Assembly: GCA_027574665.1 (NCBI GenBank)
Contig: CM050690.1
Span: 66,187,905-66,251,904 of the forward strand
Source: Rhynochetos jubatus
Taxonomy: Eukaryota; Chordata; Aves; Eurypygiformes; Rhynochetidae
Length of the DNA stretch: 64,000 nt
Reading direction: 5' to 3'
Shown here: positions 27,001 to 38,819 of the stretch, piece after piece
Layout: each line of letters begins with the position of its first letter
Numbering within the stretch: the stretch's first letter is position 1
Made by a program: the position numbers and the translations under genes
Notes under the pieces: model-generated
Databases searched by the model: none
Told to the model about the DNA's origin: nothing
The model's input: only the letters and a program-made list of their open reading frames with translations

Positions 27001-27530
27001 CATTAGCTGAAGAAAGTTGGCTTCCAGCCCACATTCTATAGGGGCATGAGGGAAGCATGGTCACTGTGCTGTTGCCGGCTACAAAAGGGCAAATTTTGTA
27101 TATAATTTATTTAGATGAAGTGTGCAGAATGTTTTTATTTGTTCTACTTCTAGCTGTCTCACCTCTGTGTGAACTCCCCAAACCCAGATCTACTCCAAAT
27201 ACTTCTGCTCCCTCTTCTGCACACTTCCCTCCAACGTGTTTGCTTTGGCAACTTTCATGTTCTTGCAAACAATTCTTCCAAAGATATCAATCACTCTTGC
27301 ACCCAAAGAGAAATACTGTACACTCAATGCGATGACAAAATGAAACATGTTTGAAGCAAACCATGTGTTCCAGTGTGCCAGGGATTATGTTATTTGTTCA
27401 AGGAACATGTTCAGAATATTTTAGGCTTCTGTTACTCCTGTGATAGTAAATTTTATTGTCTGCTGTTGGGATTTATTATTTCGGAGACAACCCAAATACC
27501 TCTTTACACGGGGAGAGCTTCTAAAGTGGG
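27000..27530. other. Intergenic, nothing recognised
   Basis: AT-leaning, T-rich sequence with no frame, repeat or RNA that can be supported. Confidence 0.4.
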
Positions 27531-28140
27531 AAGCCTACTAACGCGTCGCGCGGGGGGAGTTTATTGGCCCCAGGTGTTTTATTTTCTAATGCCATTCGCC
27601 CTACGAGGGATCCAGAAACCGCGGCAAATGCGGTTTCAAATGGGCCTGGTGCCGGCAGAGTGGCGGGAGCCCGTGCCCACGCGTGCCCACGGTGGGCAGT
27701 GATAACCGCCTGCCCTGCGTCTTGCAAAATCCTAAATTCACATCCTGATCTTGCGGGTGGGTTGGTTTTGTCCCGCATCGGTTTCCAAACAGCCTCACTC
27801 GGCAGGAAACGGGGCTTCCCCGCGGGACGGTCACCTCGCAGATGCTCCCACTCGAAGTTTCAGGGACGTGCGTGTCCCTGCCGCCACCGACTCTCCGCGG
27901 GAGCCGTGCTCCCCTCTGCACCGGCGGCGAGGACAGCCCGGCAGTGGCGCCCCGGCTCCCCTCTGGAATACGTCGTTACATACGAAGAAGCCGTCGGTCG
28001 CCGGATGTTTATCCCTTCCGTGCGGGATGCGTGACGGGGATTTTCCCGGTCCCCGTCCACGCAGCCGCCCCGCGGCCTCCGCTGCGGCAGTGCCAGCGCA
28101 GGCGGGGACTCAGGCTGCTTGGAGTCGGCTGAGGTTGCCT
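27530..28140. other. CpG island, the last strong one in the chain
   Basis: CpG-rich block starting with an ACGCGTCGCGCGG string at 27541. Beyond it, 28140-29560 keeps a moderate CpG level but no clear island. No coding frame recognised. Confidence 0.45.
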
Positions 28141-29559
28141 AGTCGCTCTAAGCCAGCCTGGTACCTTCACGCAACCCTGTCACTCTCCTGATCTCAGAAA
28201 AGACCGGGATGTCGGAAATAACGGGTCTGCTGGTCAGGCGTCAGTGAACGATCGTGATTATGCATGAGCACGTGTAGGCGCCACCTCGTTTTCCCGGTTT
28301 GTCATCTCTGACCGACGTGACAGCGCCTTGCTCCAGAAGAAGCAGAGATGCCGGGTGAGAGATGCCCGGGTTTCTGGCCAGGAGCACATTTCAAGGGAAT
28401 ATCGTACACATTTCCCCGAAACTCATTGTTAAACTTCCTCTCGCATGACTCCCGCTTGGCCTGCGGTCAGGCTGTACAGCGCCTGCTTCAAACCGAATAG
28501 CTCTGACTGTATCCTTCAGGGAAAGAAAATAGGCTGTAGGTCTTTAAATCAATAAACAGGGTTTTGAGGGCTTGAACGACGGGGTGTCGCCACCCCGCTC
28601 CGGCCGGTGGGGACAAAGCGGGCGTGCTCGGGGCAGGAGCAACGGCATAGCTGATGGGGCATCTTCCCCACGAGGAGGACAGGACTGCTCTCCGAGGATC
28701 CCTCACAGCACTGAACACCCTGGGTGGAAAAGGGTTTCCCACGCTAAGGCACGTGCTAATCCGGGGATACCCGCCGACGCTCCCCAAGGAAGCGATGCTT
28801 TGTGAAATGTTTCTGCGGAGGCAGTAGAGTGGGTCGCAATCGGGTACCGAGAACTTTTTACTTCGTACACACATTCCCATATTTTTTTTTCCCAGTAAAA
28901 TCTTTAAATGTCTGTATGCATATGTTTACCCTGCAAAAGTCATCTGGGCGGGAGATCCTGTTCTGAAATGGTTGACAGCACCCACTCCCGCACACCTCGG
29001 CGTGAGGACGCTCGATGTTCGATGTCAGTGTGTTTTGCTGCCGTGTTAGGTTGCTTCCAGCAGTGAGCCCAGGCAGGACCCACCGCCCTTCTCAAGAGGA
29101 TGGAAAATATCTTCCATCGGTGCAGGTAGGAGTGGGCGGCAAGGAGTGGCAGCACATCAGCTGGCGCAGGGTTTAGGTCCCGGTCAACCCCTTCATCATT
29201 AATGAAACACCGCGCTGAGGAAAATACGTGCGAACAAACGCGGCCGTGCCTCCCCCGTGCCCGAATTCGTGGCTTTCTCTGATCCTCGACTTGCAGCGCC
29301 CGCTTGGCCGCCGTGCTTTACGTACGGCAAGGATGGGGACACCGCGGGACCGCGTGGGATGCCCCTGTGCTCTGGATACAACCAGGGGGGATGTATCTGT
29401 TCGCGGGACATTTTTATTTCGAGCAATGCTCGGCTTCTTTTGGCTCTGAGGAACACATGGCGGAGCACGCCGGAAGATGGAAAGAGATGTGCTTGTGACT
29501 GTTCGTCTACCAGAGAAGCTTCTCCCGAAAGTTTGAAATCTAAAGCCGAGGCAGAATAA

Positions 29560-29900
29560 TCTCAACCACATTTGGTTTTATAGTAAATTAATACTGCAGT
29601 CTATATAGTTGAGCGGGAAGTCGAAAGCCAAACCAAAACCCTTGTCAAAATAAATACTCATCAGCAAATATTTTGATTATTTAAAAATGCTTTAATAAGT
29701 GTCTAGCATTTCAAAAGAAAAGAAAAAAAAATGATGAGAGAGAAGCGGCGAGTCAGCCCGAGCACCACATGCCTCGCAGCTCATCCCCGAGCGAGAGATG
29801 AGACGTTGATTAGTCTGCATTGTGTGGGGCTATACGAATAGACTCATAAAGTTTTATTTGCTATTATCTCGTTCAGCGGCTCGCACGATGCTCCAAACCT
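29560..29900. promoter_or_regulatory. Candidate regulatory block
   Basis: AT-rich segment between GC-richer flanks, with TAAATTAATACTGCAG, TAAATACTCATCAGC, TTGATTAGTCTGC and CATAAAGTTTTATTTG. Homeodomain- and HOX/CDX-like words are dense. Function is inferred from composition only. Confidence 0.3.
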
Positions 29901-31030
29901 CCAGCTGGGTTGGAGACTCTGCATCGGGAAGGGCGCAGATTAAAAACAAGGTCCCGAAAACATCTCAGGCTGCCCCAAACGGTGAGGATGCCCTTGTGTG
30001 CGGATCCATGAGGGATGCGGGGTGATCCCAGGGTGCTGTGGATGGCTCAGGTGGTGCCGCTACCCCCTGTCCCCGCGAAGAAGAAGCACCAGGGCTGCCC
30101 CCGCTGTGCCCCAGCATGCGTCACCGACTCTCTCCCTTCCAGGGCTGCTATAAACATCCCGGAGACTTCTCAGCCTTCTGGTCCGCAGGGCTGGAAGCCT
30201 GAAATGTCCAAAGCTGGCACGGTGCACGAACTGAAACCTTTATACACTTATTTCCCTTAAAGTCTTTATTAACTACCCCCAAGGACCGCGGCTGCTGCAG
30301 CTTCTGCTCTTGCACGGTGGTGGTCTGGCACCTCCACGAAGCACACATGCTAAACAGATTAACATGCTTCGGCTGACCCATACTTCACAAACCGGGGATA
30401 GAGTTTCTCCAGCTCCATGTGGAAATTAACCTATATGTAGCAATGGTCAGCTGCAAAGAGGGAGTTCCCAAGCACTCTAAACAACCTACAGTTCTTTGTT
30501 ACTTTTGGCCTCTCCCTCCCTTTCCATGGATAAATATTTATTAAAATAGGAAATTAAAAAAAAAAAAAGAACAAATAGGAAAACAAAAGAAAAAAAACTT
30601 CCTTCTCTCCCTTCGCCCCTCTTCCACTTTCGCTGGGTTTATGGACATATCTGTAAGAGCTTTTCGTGCCGGTGGTTTTTTGTTTGTTGTTTTTGAAAAG
30701 CAGAACTCCTTTTAGAAAAGGCTAAAATCTCAGTTGCACGGCTTACTAAATATTCTTGAAGGGCAGGTTAGAGGCACAGGTTTGGGAGCGTTATCACTGA
30801 TGGGAAGACTCAGTCGCTGATGTCCCCCCTCCCGTCATTTACATTTGAAAACACCCTGAGGTAGAGCTGTTTGCAGATAGCCGGGGAAGGAGTTTCCAGC
30901 ATGCTAATCCCACCACTTTCCCTGTAACAGCCTCTTCGCCTTGCGCCTTTGCGACATCGATCCTGCACCCTCGCCCCCCGGCTGCAAGCTCCAGATTTTC
31001 AGAGAGGGTAAGAACAAATAGAAGTAACTG
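29900..31030. other. Intergenic, mostly unremarkable
   Basis: Mixed composition. A 12-base palindrome ATAAATATTTAT at 30531-30542 is followed by an A-rich tract (30555-30597). No gene recognised. Confidence 0.4.
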
Positions 31031-31340
31031 TTGGCTTGTGTCACACGGGGCTGTCATGGTAATAAACACACGGCTTCTCCTCCAGGAATTCCTAATCCTC
31101 CCTGTGTGGCTCTAGCCCTGTGGATAATATCATTACAGGACTAAACAAATAAACAATCTATCTGAATCAAGCGGGAGGCACTGGGGACCACAGTTCCTCT
31201 CTGCAGAGATGATACAAGTAAATTTACACTCACGGCTTGGAGAGGGTCCAGTGGCTATGAATAGCCGCTCAGTTCTACAACACTGGCTCTGGGCTGGGAA
31301 ATGGTGCTGACCCTCCTGCTCTGTATTTGCTGCAATCAAT
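31030..31340. promoter_or_regulatory. Candidate regulatory block with tandem forkhead sites
   Basis: TAAACAAATAAACAAT at 31142-31157 holds two forkhead core sites seven bases apart. Around it are GGATAATATCATTA and GGCTATGAATAGCC. A FOXD protein could bind here, which would allow autoregulation. No coding content or repeats. Confidence 0.35.
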
Positions 31341-31569
31341 GTGAGCTATTCAGGGCTGTGTTTTCCTTACTATCCTCTGCTGGGAACATCAAGGACCACT
31401 AACGCTTTTATGAACCCAGGCTCGGGGAAGACGCTTTTACTACAAAGTTGGAGTATTAAACCCAGTGACATGAATGAGAGGTTAACGTGCTTCTGCCAAC
31501 CAGGAGCTGGGCTCTCTCATGCGATTTCCTGTTGTTCCGGCTGCTGCCTCGTATTTGATAAACTTGCTC

Positions 31570-32250
31570 ACGTGCTGGGATGCACAGCCACATTCTTCCT
31601 CGTCCTATAAAAAATAACATAAAAATAAAGGCGAATCCAGCTGCAATCAAGATCCAACACAACCTAGACATTTTAAAAACACTCCATAAATTCCGGTCTC
31701 AAGTTGCAATAAGTAACTTGAATGGCATATTGGGAACATTAGCATTTATATATTTCTCCTCCTCCCCTCCTAAAACCTACATATATCAAACATATCTGTA
31801 TGGATCTGGCTCTGTGTCATAAAAATTCCAAATCACTGGACATTTAGCACCATTGCACCCTGCAAATGCCAATTAATAAATCATATTTCACTACAGTAGT
31901 TTTTCTATGCAAACCCCCACATTTCTATGGAAGAAAACCTCTCTATCCTTTAATTTTAAAAGATTTAGTTGTTATCTACAGCCCTATGCTTTTGGGGAAA
32001 GAGATGTTTCATTCCTTTTCAGACAAAAAGAGGAATAACTTGTTTTCTTATCTATAGTTTCTTTGCAAGGGTTCTCCTGAAAATTGTTTTCTACAACTGC
32101 AAGTGTTGGAGGTGTTTAGCTCAAATGAAATCCTTCCTTTTTTATAAAAACCGCAATAAAAACATCACAGCCAAATTACGTCCTAAAGTATGGTTTTTGC
32201 TTTTGTTTTTGTTTTTCTCTGCAAAGGGGAAAAATCCAAGAGAAAGGTGA
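31570..32250. promoter_or_regulatory. Long AT-rich candidate conserved block
   Basis: Nearly 700 bases of AT-rich sequence without repeat or tract features, containing CCAATTAATAAATCA (31869), TTTAATTTTAAAAG (31950) and CAATAAAAACATC. Reads like conserved non-coding DNA rather than neutral desert, but only alignment can show it. Confidence 0.25.
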
Positions 32251-35200
32251 TTAATAGAAGTGTGTGTGGGTGGGAGGGTTGTCATTGAAGTGAAAAATTA
32301 CTCCAGATGAAGCTATACTGGCTTACTGTAGAAAGATAAAGCTATGAATTTTCTGAACCATGCCTGGCAGGAAGCCCTCTTACACAGTCCATATGAGTTT
32401 CAAGAGCAGAAAAGTCCTGGATCTAATTTTGATTAGGCACATTGACAAAGATCTTGCCAAATTAAATATACTGGTTGCTAATCCTACAATCACTTAATTA
32501 ACTCAGTTTGGTGTCAAAGAATAACAGGGACTTTCCTCTGGATAAGTTTTGGCCACTTCAGGCCTGCCAGCTCATAGTTCCCCCTAAGAAGACACGGGGT
32601 ATTTGGAGGTGGGCTATGTTGCTGGTGCACCTCCTGGATCCTCCTGGCAGTTAGAGAGTTACACAGCTCCCTCCTCAGAGCAACCATACAGAACCCACTG
32701 GATGCACCCTGGTTTTATGTCCCAGGGCTTTTTTGTTTGTTTAGTTTTCATAGTGCTGTGCCAGTGGGTTCAAGGAGTATGCATTTTTAATTAAGTCAGG
32801 TTTCCTTGCCGTACCTGAAAGCTCGATTATAGCTGGAATGAATACCAGGCTCAGAGATGGAGCAGCTCCAGACACTCCTGTGTCAGCATGTTATTGTGAA
32901 TAGTAGCCTTGAACAGGACTACGAGCAGTGCCTGAAGGAACTGGACAGACTTTGGGAAGGTGAACCCTTGGCTTCGCTTCTGTGAAATTTCCACAAGTTT
33001 TTATTGTTGTTCTGCTGTAGGACCTTATCGATGAATAAATAATAATGCAATAACTCCTAGAGTTGTGCTTTCTCAGATTTTTTATTGACATTATCCTAGA
33101 CTATGCTGCAAAATCCTTCTGTACAGGAACTTCATATCCTATATGGTTACAGCCTCCTTTGGAGGTGCTTTTGGGAGTGTACTTCTCAGGAGCTGGCTTA
33201 TGTGCTTGCCTCCTTGCTGGTGCCCATTAAAGGTCCGTGAACAACTGGGCAACTTGGGTGACTGCTGAGTGCACTGTGAGTGTCTGGTGCTGAACCTTGT
33301 GTCCCAAAGTGAAGAGGGAAGGAGGTCTCAGGGCTTCTGTGCTGTAGCCTGTTCTGTGACTTGCCTGGTGGAGAAAGAAGGAGCCACTTAGGCCCTCTAC
33401 CAGCTTCTTTCCCAATGAATTGGCATTTTCCCCTTCTTTCTTACCTGCCAGCCAAGCTCTGGCCTGTTTTGCTCCTTACTTTAATTTTGCTGCTCTCTAA
33501 AGATGGCTTAGCTGCTGAAGCAGAAGATGTCCCTCTGTCACTATCGTTATGGAATGGGGATTGTTCCTGCTTTGGAGCACAAGTTCCAGGCATTGACTGG
33601 CAGTGATAGTGACAGGGCAGGGAAGGGAGGAAGGGCAAACCTAGTTGCCTTTCCCACAAAGTGGGCTTCAGACTCAGAAGTCCTTTTCCTCACCACACAA
33701 CCGTGCTGAAACTGGGAAAAATGACCTCCTGATAAGTTACCTGGCAACCCCATCTCATGTTTGTGCAGTGGTGGACAGAAACATCCTGAAGCGCAACTGT
33801 GCTGGGGAGAGGGCACAACTCATTTTCTTGGAAACTACTGAAGATAGTACTAAAATTGGTGTTTCATATTCCAGGGACATAACTCATGTGTTAAAACCAA
33901 GAGGTTAGCAGTTCAATCCCCAAGGGAGGAGAGCTCAAAGAAGAAATCAGATTTATTCCCTTAATAAGATGAGTTCAGGGTACAGGGATATTTTCTTAGC
34001 ATGGTTCCTCATGGCCATCAAATCACATGGGTAGTTTTAAGACCAGCTTTGTCCTCCCCAAGCTATGCATGTTCTTAATGTTAGTTCAAGGCTTCTTACT
34101 GGGAGCTTATTACCATAGGAAAGCTATCACTGCAGTTCTCCATCCACCAACAGCAAGGCAGGGAGACAACAGTCAAAGGATCGAAGTTGCCAAAGAGTTA
34201 CTGGCTCCCACTGCCCTTTTCCACAAATAAAACCCACCACGGCGCGATTGGCTCGTGTCTCCTTTCCATTGTCATAAAGCTGGAATCAAAGAACGTGACT
34301 GCTTTTATTGGCAAAACTTTTACTCCATCAGTGACGTCAAAATGCAGGAGGCAGCTGAGGGTTCACCGGCAGCTCAGCACAGAGCAGGCTTTCTGGGTGA
34401 AAGGAGCCTTCTGTCAATTCCCCTCCTGAGGCACTTAGGTTTAAGGAAATGTTTGTACTGCTCTAGAAAAAGAGCTGGCCGGGTGTTTTTCTTTTGTGCT
34501 TAGGCACTCTGAAAGGAATTCCTGTGGGCACAATTATCTCACATATGGCGAGTCAGAAACAAAACAAAACAAAAAGGCCAAAGGGAAAAAAAAGTAGAGA
34601 GAAGAAGAAAAAAATCAAAGGTCACTTGGATGCTTTGGCCCAGCACAGGAAAGGGGAAAATCCACCTTGGAGGATACAACTTACTGAAGGAGAGCTGGAA
34701 ACCCATGATCAAAGCAACAGGAAACTGAGAACAAGCAGTGGCCCAGTTACAACCATTGAAACAAATCCCAGCCTCTGCAAACTGTAGGAACAGGGTGTCA
34801 GCGTTGCAAATGAAATGGAAATTGTGTGTGTGTGTATGTGGTGAACTTTGTGGTACTGTGCTTTCTGCACCCAACACTTTGTCTGTAACAAAACACGGGA
34901 ATTCAATGGGGAAAGGGGTTGCTAAGGGGCAGCCAGCTTTGACTTATCTGCATTACTACCTGTGCTGTTCACTGCCAGTTGCTTAGTGGGATCACACCCA
35001 GATCTTGTGTGATGCTGCACGAAACATCAGCACTTAGCCCTTGCACCATCTCTGTGGCAAAGGTTAGCACAAATTAAACCCTATGCATAGAAGGAAAAAG
35101 GAGGCTTTGTCCCCAGCCAAACAGCCAGTCACAGGCAAGAAGAAAATCTACTGATTTTGCTCCACTTCCTCTGGTAGGAGACAAAGCAGAATCAAGGGGA

Positions 35201-38200
35201 TATGTTACTTCAGACAGAGTACCTGTGCAGGGCAGTGGTATCAACTTGAAGCCAGCAGCCATCAGAAATGGCATAGAAGATGTTACCACTCTTTAAAATT
35301 CAAAGATCCCACAGTCTCCAGAAAATCTAAACCCTTTTCTCAAAACTATTTCTTAACCTTCATTTAAAAATCCTTTGTAATTTTTGATTAAGTAATTACA
35401 TTTTAGGTCATAACTCGATTGATTAGATGTACTCACTAGTATTTCTATTCATTCTTGGAGGATGCCTTGGCCACTTCACTACATCATCTTGTCATGAACG
35501 CAAGCCTCTTCCTTGCACTTCAATTCATATTTGCTTCGTGTCCAAAGTGTTTCAATACCTGCCCACACTTAAGCGTCTGTGCAAAGTCCAGTACTGGGAA
35601 AGGGGAGAGGAAACCCTGAACTTCCACAGCCTGTCAGTGATGACCTCCAAATCTCTTCCTCCATATGGGCCACACCACCGGGCTTTTTCCTACAGGGCAT
35701 TGTGTGCCATAATGTACTGTGATGCTGGTATCAACACATGCATGTGTCAGGGATCACGTCTGAGCCTGTTTCCTGGGCTGTGTGTACAGAATGGGTGTGG
35801 ATGAAGCCCTAGCATCAGTGGATGCATAATGTTCTGCCGGGATATTTGTCCTCAGTAGGATCACACCGCAGATGAGGTGGTGTAAGACCAGCAGCAGGGA
35901 ATCACGGTGTGTCATAAGCCTTCCTTGGCACTAACTCTGCAAAGGATATTACAGCACGTTTGAGTTCCTGCTCAGAGGAGTAGGGAATAGATCAGACCAC
36001 CAGCTTATAAAGCGTCCGAAAGAGTTTATTAGGTATCGCTGGGGTATCTAGCACCTTGTAGATGATCTGTTTCTCCAGCAATTTCCCCCCTGAGTGACAG
36101 CAAATGCAAATAAATAGATATGGTAAATACTTAGGCTGTCTGCATTTTAAAAAAAATTGTTTATTTTATTATTTTCATTATAAGTAACAGAAAATCCCAG
36201 ATGTTTTTATTTGAAGAAAGTATGAAACAGAGTGCTGACTCACTTGCTACTGCATATGTTTTAACCCCTTCAAAACCCCCCTTAGTCTGTCCTTTCTAAA
36301 ATCTTGATGGCCAAGTGATGACTCAGAACATATGTTTGTGCAGGCTCTCCAATATCCCTGGGTCCTCCCGCCTTCAGGGTCACACTGTGGGGTGTTGTTC
36401 CATTGCCATCTGTGCCACAGCCTCCTGAGTGATGAGCCCAGTCTCCTTCCTTTCCATGCCAGTATCACAACCAGTTGAGCAAAGATGCAAGGAGAACCAA
36501 AGCTGCTCTACCCTCAGGTTCCCAGGAGATCTGGCATGCAGCAAAACAGTGCAGTGCTTGGGCTCTTGGATGGAATAACAGCAGTACTCATTCATAATTC
36601 TTGGTCAGCTATGCCATCACAATGCCCTGTGAAAATATTTTCATGAGGTTCAATTTAGCTATGCCAAACGCCCTGTCACAAGGCCAAAAATCATCTTTGC
36701 TGTTAATACATGGACTTTGGGATGTGGTCAACCCCCAGCCATTGGGCTCAAAAGTGAAATAAAATGAGATAGCACACTTATTTTCTGTAGCTTTCTTATC
36801 CCTGACAGTGGTGGTGTTCATGTTTTGTTTTGATCCATTTTAAGAGTATGAGCATCTTGTATTTCTGATCTCCTTAGTAAAGGCCAGGGAAGATATGTTT
36901 ATTATTATTTTTAGTAATAATAATCTGATAACTTTTATCCCAGTCAGTTAGTTTCTGAGTTGAGGAAAAAAATTCTGTGAGGAATTAAGCTGCCTATAAG
37001 GAGAATAAATAATGAAGGTTATGTAAAGGAAAGTCTATAGACTGATTTGTCTTCACTAAAGAGGTCCAATACGAAATACGTTGGTTTGTATTAGACCCTC
37101 TCTGTTATGTTCACTAATCTGTGTACATCTGCTGGAAATGCATTGGCTATGAGAGATGTATACAGATGCAATGGAAAGCAGAATTTGCCTAATACTTCTG
37201 CAGCTTTGATCTTGGTATAAATGTGAATTCCTTGGCTCTCAAGAGCAGCCTCCCAGAAATCATGATTGTATCCTTCATGTAACCACTGCGCATGTGTAGC
37301 GAAGTTGCACTGTTTGTTTTTCTGGCACAGAACTAATTTTAAAATGAGATTACTTAATTGAAGAAAACATTTCCTGACATGTTGCAAATCAACATTTGAA
37401 CCAAAGCTTCTCCTTTTGCGTAAGGAGAGGATGAGTACACTCCAGCCTGTTTAATCCATGTGGAGCTCAATGAATTCATTTTAACCACTGAGGCATTTGA
37501 TTGGTAAAACATAATGTAGCACAGTGTGAAGCAGCTTGCCATCAGTTAAACAGTTTCGCGCAGTCAGATTGCTTTGATAATTATTTGTCTTGTGGGGGGT
37601 CTTCCATAATTCCTTCAGAGAGGCTCTAGCTCCACAGACAGAGCAACAGACCAATATAGACAGGGAGACTAGTTCAGGCAGCACAGGCTTTTATAAACAC
37701 CTACCCTTGATTGTTAGTGAGTATAGTGTCATTCGGATATACTCTGTATATGTTTATGCCAACTTTAAGTGCTTTATAAGCATATATATATAAAATGTAT
37801 TAAAGTATATAAATGTGTGCGTATGAATGAATATATGTTCAGTAGAATCTCTTGGCAATAACATTTAGAAATTTGAAATTGTGTTGGATTGTCTTCCAGA
37901 CAACAGGAGACATAAAAAGGAGCCAAACTGATTGTGATTAGAAGTCTAAACTGCATTACTGCTACTACTGCTAGAATTTATTTTCTATGGAGTCACTGAC
38001 AGTGAGTTAGCAATCTTCCATTCTGAGCTGTGGAGCAACAGAAATGTGTCACAATTTGGAAAATGTCTGGAGACAGAAGGTGATGGAAACTGGGTCACCA
38101 AAGGGTATCTGAGGGTCCTGAGTCCCAAGAGCACCCCTTGCACAGGGTAATACTGCAGCCTTTCCCTAGGTACTCTTTTTGCTGTCCCTTTTCTGACCTG

Positions 38201-38760
38201 TGTTCCCATTTTTCTGAAGGTCATCCTGAGACATCCTGGTGTCTGAATGACCTTCCTAGCCATGGGGACATTTTTGTTTCAGGCTTGTCTTGTTTAACAG
38301 GTCATAAGATGGAGTCCCCAAGAAGTCACCTCTACCATTTTGTTTCTTACTGGCTCAATTTTGAAATCTCACCTTTACAGCTTCCCCACAGGGAAGATGT
38401 CAACAGCCACACAGACCTCAGTGAAGGATCCTGATTGCTTGATTATAATCTCCCCACTACTCTGCTGTGACAGCATCAAAACCCAACTGACAATATACAT
38501 TATAATTTAAGCACAGACCTTGCATTTTCTTCTGTTGACTGTGAAACAGAGATGTCAACAGTTTTCACAATATGGTGCCTCCTGTAGTGACAATAACCAG
38601 ACTTTGTGGTGCTTTAATAAAGGGTTAGGTATAAGTTGCTCTTATCTCCATGGAAAAGTCTATTATTAAGCACTATTAAGCATCTCCAACCATATTTTGT
38701 GCAGAGGCTTTGCAAAGGTGGAGTCCAGAAGTCAGTTACAGAAGGCAAGGCAAACTGGGC
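32250..38760. other. Gene desert, 6.5 kb
   Basis: No coding exon, RNA gene or recognisable transposon. Small items: a GT run at 34823-34834, a tRNA-B-box-like string near 33910, and AT-rich stretches at 36140-36190 and 37780-37830. All open frames are short and featureless. Confidence 0.45.
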
Positions 38761-38791
38761 ATCAGAACAGGATGCTAATAGCAGCAGTTTC

Positions 38792-38816
38792 CATTGATTA
38801 GGCTGCCTAATCAATG
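38792..38816. repeat. 25-base perfect palindrome with bicoid-type half-sites
   Basis: Arms CATTGATTAGGC (38792-38803) and GCCTAATCAATG (38805-38816) are exact reverse complements around one central T. Each arm holds a TAATC core in opposite orientation and an ATTGAT/ATCAAT outer part. It could be a dimer site for OTX/PITX-type factors, or form a cruciform. Confidence 0.75.
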
Positions 38817-38819
38817 TAG

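Noticed and set aside
33880..33935. tRNA gene or tRNA-derived SINE near 33.9 kb
   Set aside because: AGTTCAATCCCC resembles a B box, but no acceptor stem, anticodon arm or A box at the right distance can be drawn.
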